A DNA stretch of 15,033 nt. Source: UBA10365 sp041441915. GTDB lineage: Bacteria; Pseudomonadota; Alphaproteobacteria; Rhodobacterales; Rhodobacteraceae. Shown here one piece after another: positions 14,523-15,033 of this stretch. The stretch spans positions 1 to 15,033 of the forward strand of contig JASDRS010000021.1 in assembly GCA_041441915.1 (NCBI GenBank). The letters run 5' to 3'. Under the pieces are notes generated by a model, which saw only the letters and a list, made by a program, of their open reading frames with translations, did not search any database and had not been told where the DNA came from. Positions within the stretch are counted from its first letter, which is position 1, and every line of letters begins with the position of its first letter. The translations under genes and the position numbers were made by a program.

Positions 14523-14684
14523 CTATCCAATTGTTCCTTGATCGTCTGGCGCGCGTTGTGCCAGGGATCGGGCTTTCATTTGTACCTTACGCTTGGCAAT
14601 ATTCGCTTTTAGGGCCGCTTTTAGGCGGTCTTCTTTGCGTTGTGCTTCGGGGATGGGCTTTGTGTCGTTTTGTGTTTTTGCCAT
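14523..14684 (-). CDS. Small basic protein upstream of murA
   Basis: A 53-residue, strongly charged protein. The core EAQRKEDRLKAALKANIAKRKVQMKAR (residues 13-39, shown in part only: KAALKANIAKRK) should form a long basic amphipathic helix. A lysine-rich start MAKTQND and a polar tail flank it. Small proteins with a similar R/K-rich helix lie before murA in related bacteria as I recall, with no assigned function. AAGG lies just ahead of the ATG, closer than usual. Its TAG stop is followed by AGGCAAA and the murA ATG, so the murA ribosome-binding site overlaps this stop. It is probably the first gene of the murA transcript. Nucleic-acid binding is a guess from charge alone. Confidence 0.72.
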   Translation of the reverse strand: MAKTQNDTKPIPEAQRKEDRLKAALKANIAKRKVQMKARSLAQRAPDDQGTIG

Positions 14685-14735
14685 GGCCTTGGGGTGTCAT
14701 CAAGCTGTTCCATTGTCAAATCCTACTCTATCACA

Positions 14736-14775
14736 TAATTGAGGTCTAGATTACGCTTGCATGAATGCTCAATTA
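14736..14775. promoter_or_regulatory. 8-bp inverted repeat upstream of murA unit
   Basis: TAATTGAG (14736-14743) and CTCAATTA (14768-14775) are perfect inverses, 24 bases apart, between the tRNA-Thr and the small gene before murA. The arms are about three helical turns apart centre to centre (32 bp), which suits two protein-binding half-sites. It could also form a leader hairpin. No convincing -35/-10 pair was found in this gap. Confidence 0.35.
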
Positions 14776-14821
14776 CGTCTAATCAGCCGCGACGCCGATG
14801 AAGCAAAGCTTTAACCGGTTG

Positions 14822-14896
14822 GCTGTGGTAGCTCAGTGGTAGAGCACACCCTTGGTAAGGGTGAGGCCGAGAGTTCAATCCTCTCTCACAGCACCA
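14822..14896 (+). tRNA. tRNA-Thr (anticodon GGT)
   Basis: Complete cloverleaf on the plus strand. Acceptor GCTGTGG pairs with TCACAGC (one G-U pair). The D arm is GCTC/GAGC and the anticodon arm is CACCC-TTGGTAA-GGGTG with anticodon GGT. The variable loop is AGGCC. The T arm is GAGAG-TTCAATC-CTCTC, then discriminator A and encoded CCA (14894-14896). Length is 75 bases. It is divergent from the murA unit. The following 137 bases are AT-rich with several T-runs but no clear hairpin terminator. Confidence 0.97.
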
Positions 14897-14985
14897 TCTC
14901 CCTGCATTCAATTTCCACATAAGTATTTGTTATTAAATTTTTATTTTTATTTTATCTGTGGCCTGAGTCAACATTTTACTGTCTG

Positions 14986-15029
14986 TTGCCAGCTCTTATG
15001 CTTCCAAATAGTGTTATTTGATAAGGGAG
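14986..15029 (+). promoter_or_regulatory. Possible promoter and ribosome-binding site of a gene beyond the right edge
   Basis: TTGCCA (14986-14991, five of six matches to TTGACA) is followed after 17 bases by TAGTGT (15009-15014), a weak -10. AAGGGAG at 15023-15029 is a strong ribosome-binding core only four bases from the window end. Both suggest that a plus-strand gene starts just outside. If the -10 is real, the leader would be very short. Confidence 0.3.
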
Positions 15030-15033
15030 TGTT

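Noticed and set aside
14531..14749. 72-codon plus-strand hydrophobic frame upstream of murA
   Set aside because: It is the antisense shadow of the small basic gene on the minus strand, which has better spacing to murA, a start with AAGG and a sensible composition.
14813..14818. TTAACC half-site, considered as a CtrA binding site near tRNA-Thr
   Set aside because: Only one half-site is present. The second half at the required seven-base spacing is missing.
1..15033. CRISPR arrays, insertion sequences, toxin-antitoxin or phage-defence genes
   Set aside because: No regularly spaced repeats, transposase frames or recognisable defence proteins are seen. The only mobility gene is the integrase.

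Overview
The window looks like chromosome of a marine alphaproteobacterium of the family Rhodobacteraceae, probably a lower-GC member of the Roseobacter group. The reason is the gene run on the minus strand at 14684-8206: small basic protein, murA, DUF2948, hisD, UPF0262, low-molecular-weight phosphatase, infA, maf, a short RNase E/G and yacG. I recall this order as typical of that family, but could not check it here. AT-rich spacers and moderate GC in the genes suggest a low-GC lineage. The species cannot be named from this sequence.

Right part (8206-14896): a compact core-gene block. A tRNA-Thr(GGT) on the plus strand sits near the right edge, and the housekeeping genes run away from it on the minus strand. 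Most junctions overlap or lie within a few bases (TAATG, ATGA, TAAAATG), so translation is probably coupled. There are two likely transcription units. One runs from the small protein at 14684 through murA, DUF2948, hisD, UPF0262 and the phosphatase, and ends in a terminator-like structure near 10450-10498. The other is infA-maf-RNase E/G-yacG, with its own AT-rich promoter region. Functions covered are cell-wall precursor synthesis, histidine synthesis, translation initiation, nucleotide-pool cleaning, RNA processing and a zinc-finger gyrase regulator. A run of 13 G inside the DUF2948 gene is the most unusual element here.

Middle part (1887-8190): an accessory transport cassette. A Tat-exported solute-binding protein, two permeases and a fused double ATPase form a complete peptide-type (Dpp/Opp) ABC importer on the minus strand. 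A short-chain dehydrogenase is divergent from it across a gene-free, AT-rich spacer of 502 bp. This spacer contains a palindrome that fills the gap of a candidate transporter promoter. It also contains a long inverted repeat that would bury the ribosome-binding site of the dehydrogenase. The imported compound is probably a substrate of the dehydrogenase, or leads to one, but its identity cannot be read from the sequence.

Left part (1-1669): a tRNA-Phe(GAA) on the minus strand, followed at its 3' side by a tyrosine-recombinase integrase. This is the usual layout of a genomic island or prophage integrated in a tRNA gene. The element would extend off the left edge. The gap between integrase and tRNA is packed with repeats (an 11-bp tandem repeat, a 9-bp inverted repeat and a short palindrome) that may be recombinase or regulator binding sites. 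I did not find a clearly new multigene system. The best leads are the G13 tract, the hairpin over the dehydrogenase ribosome-binding site, and the repeat cluster at the integrase.
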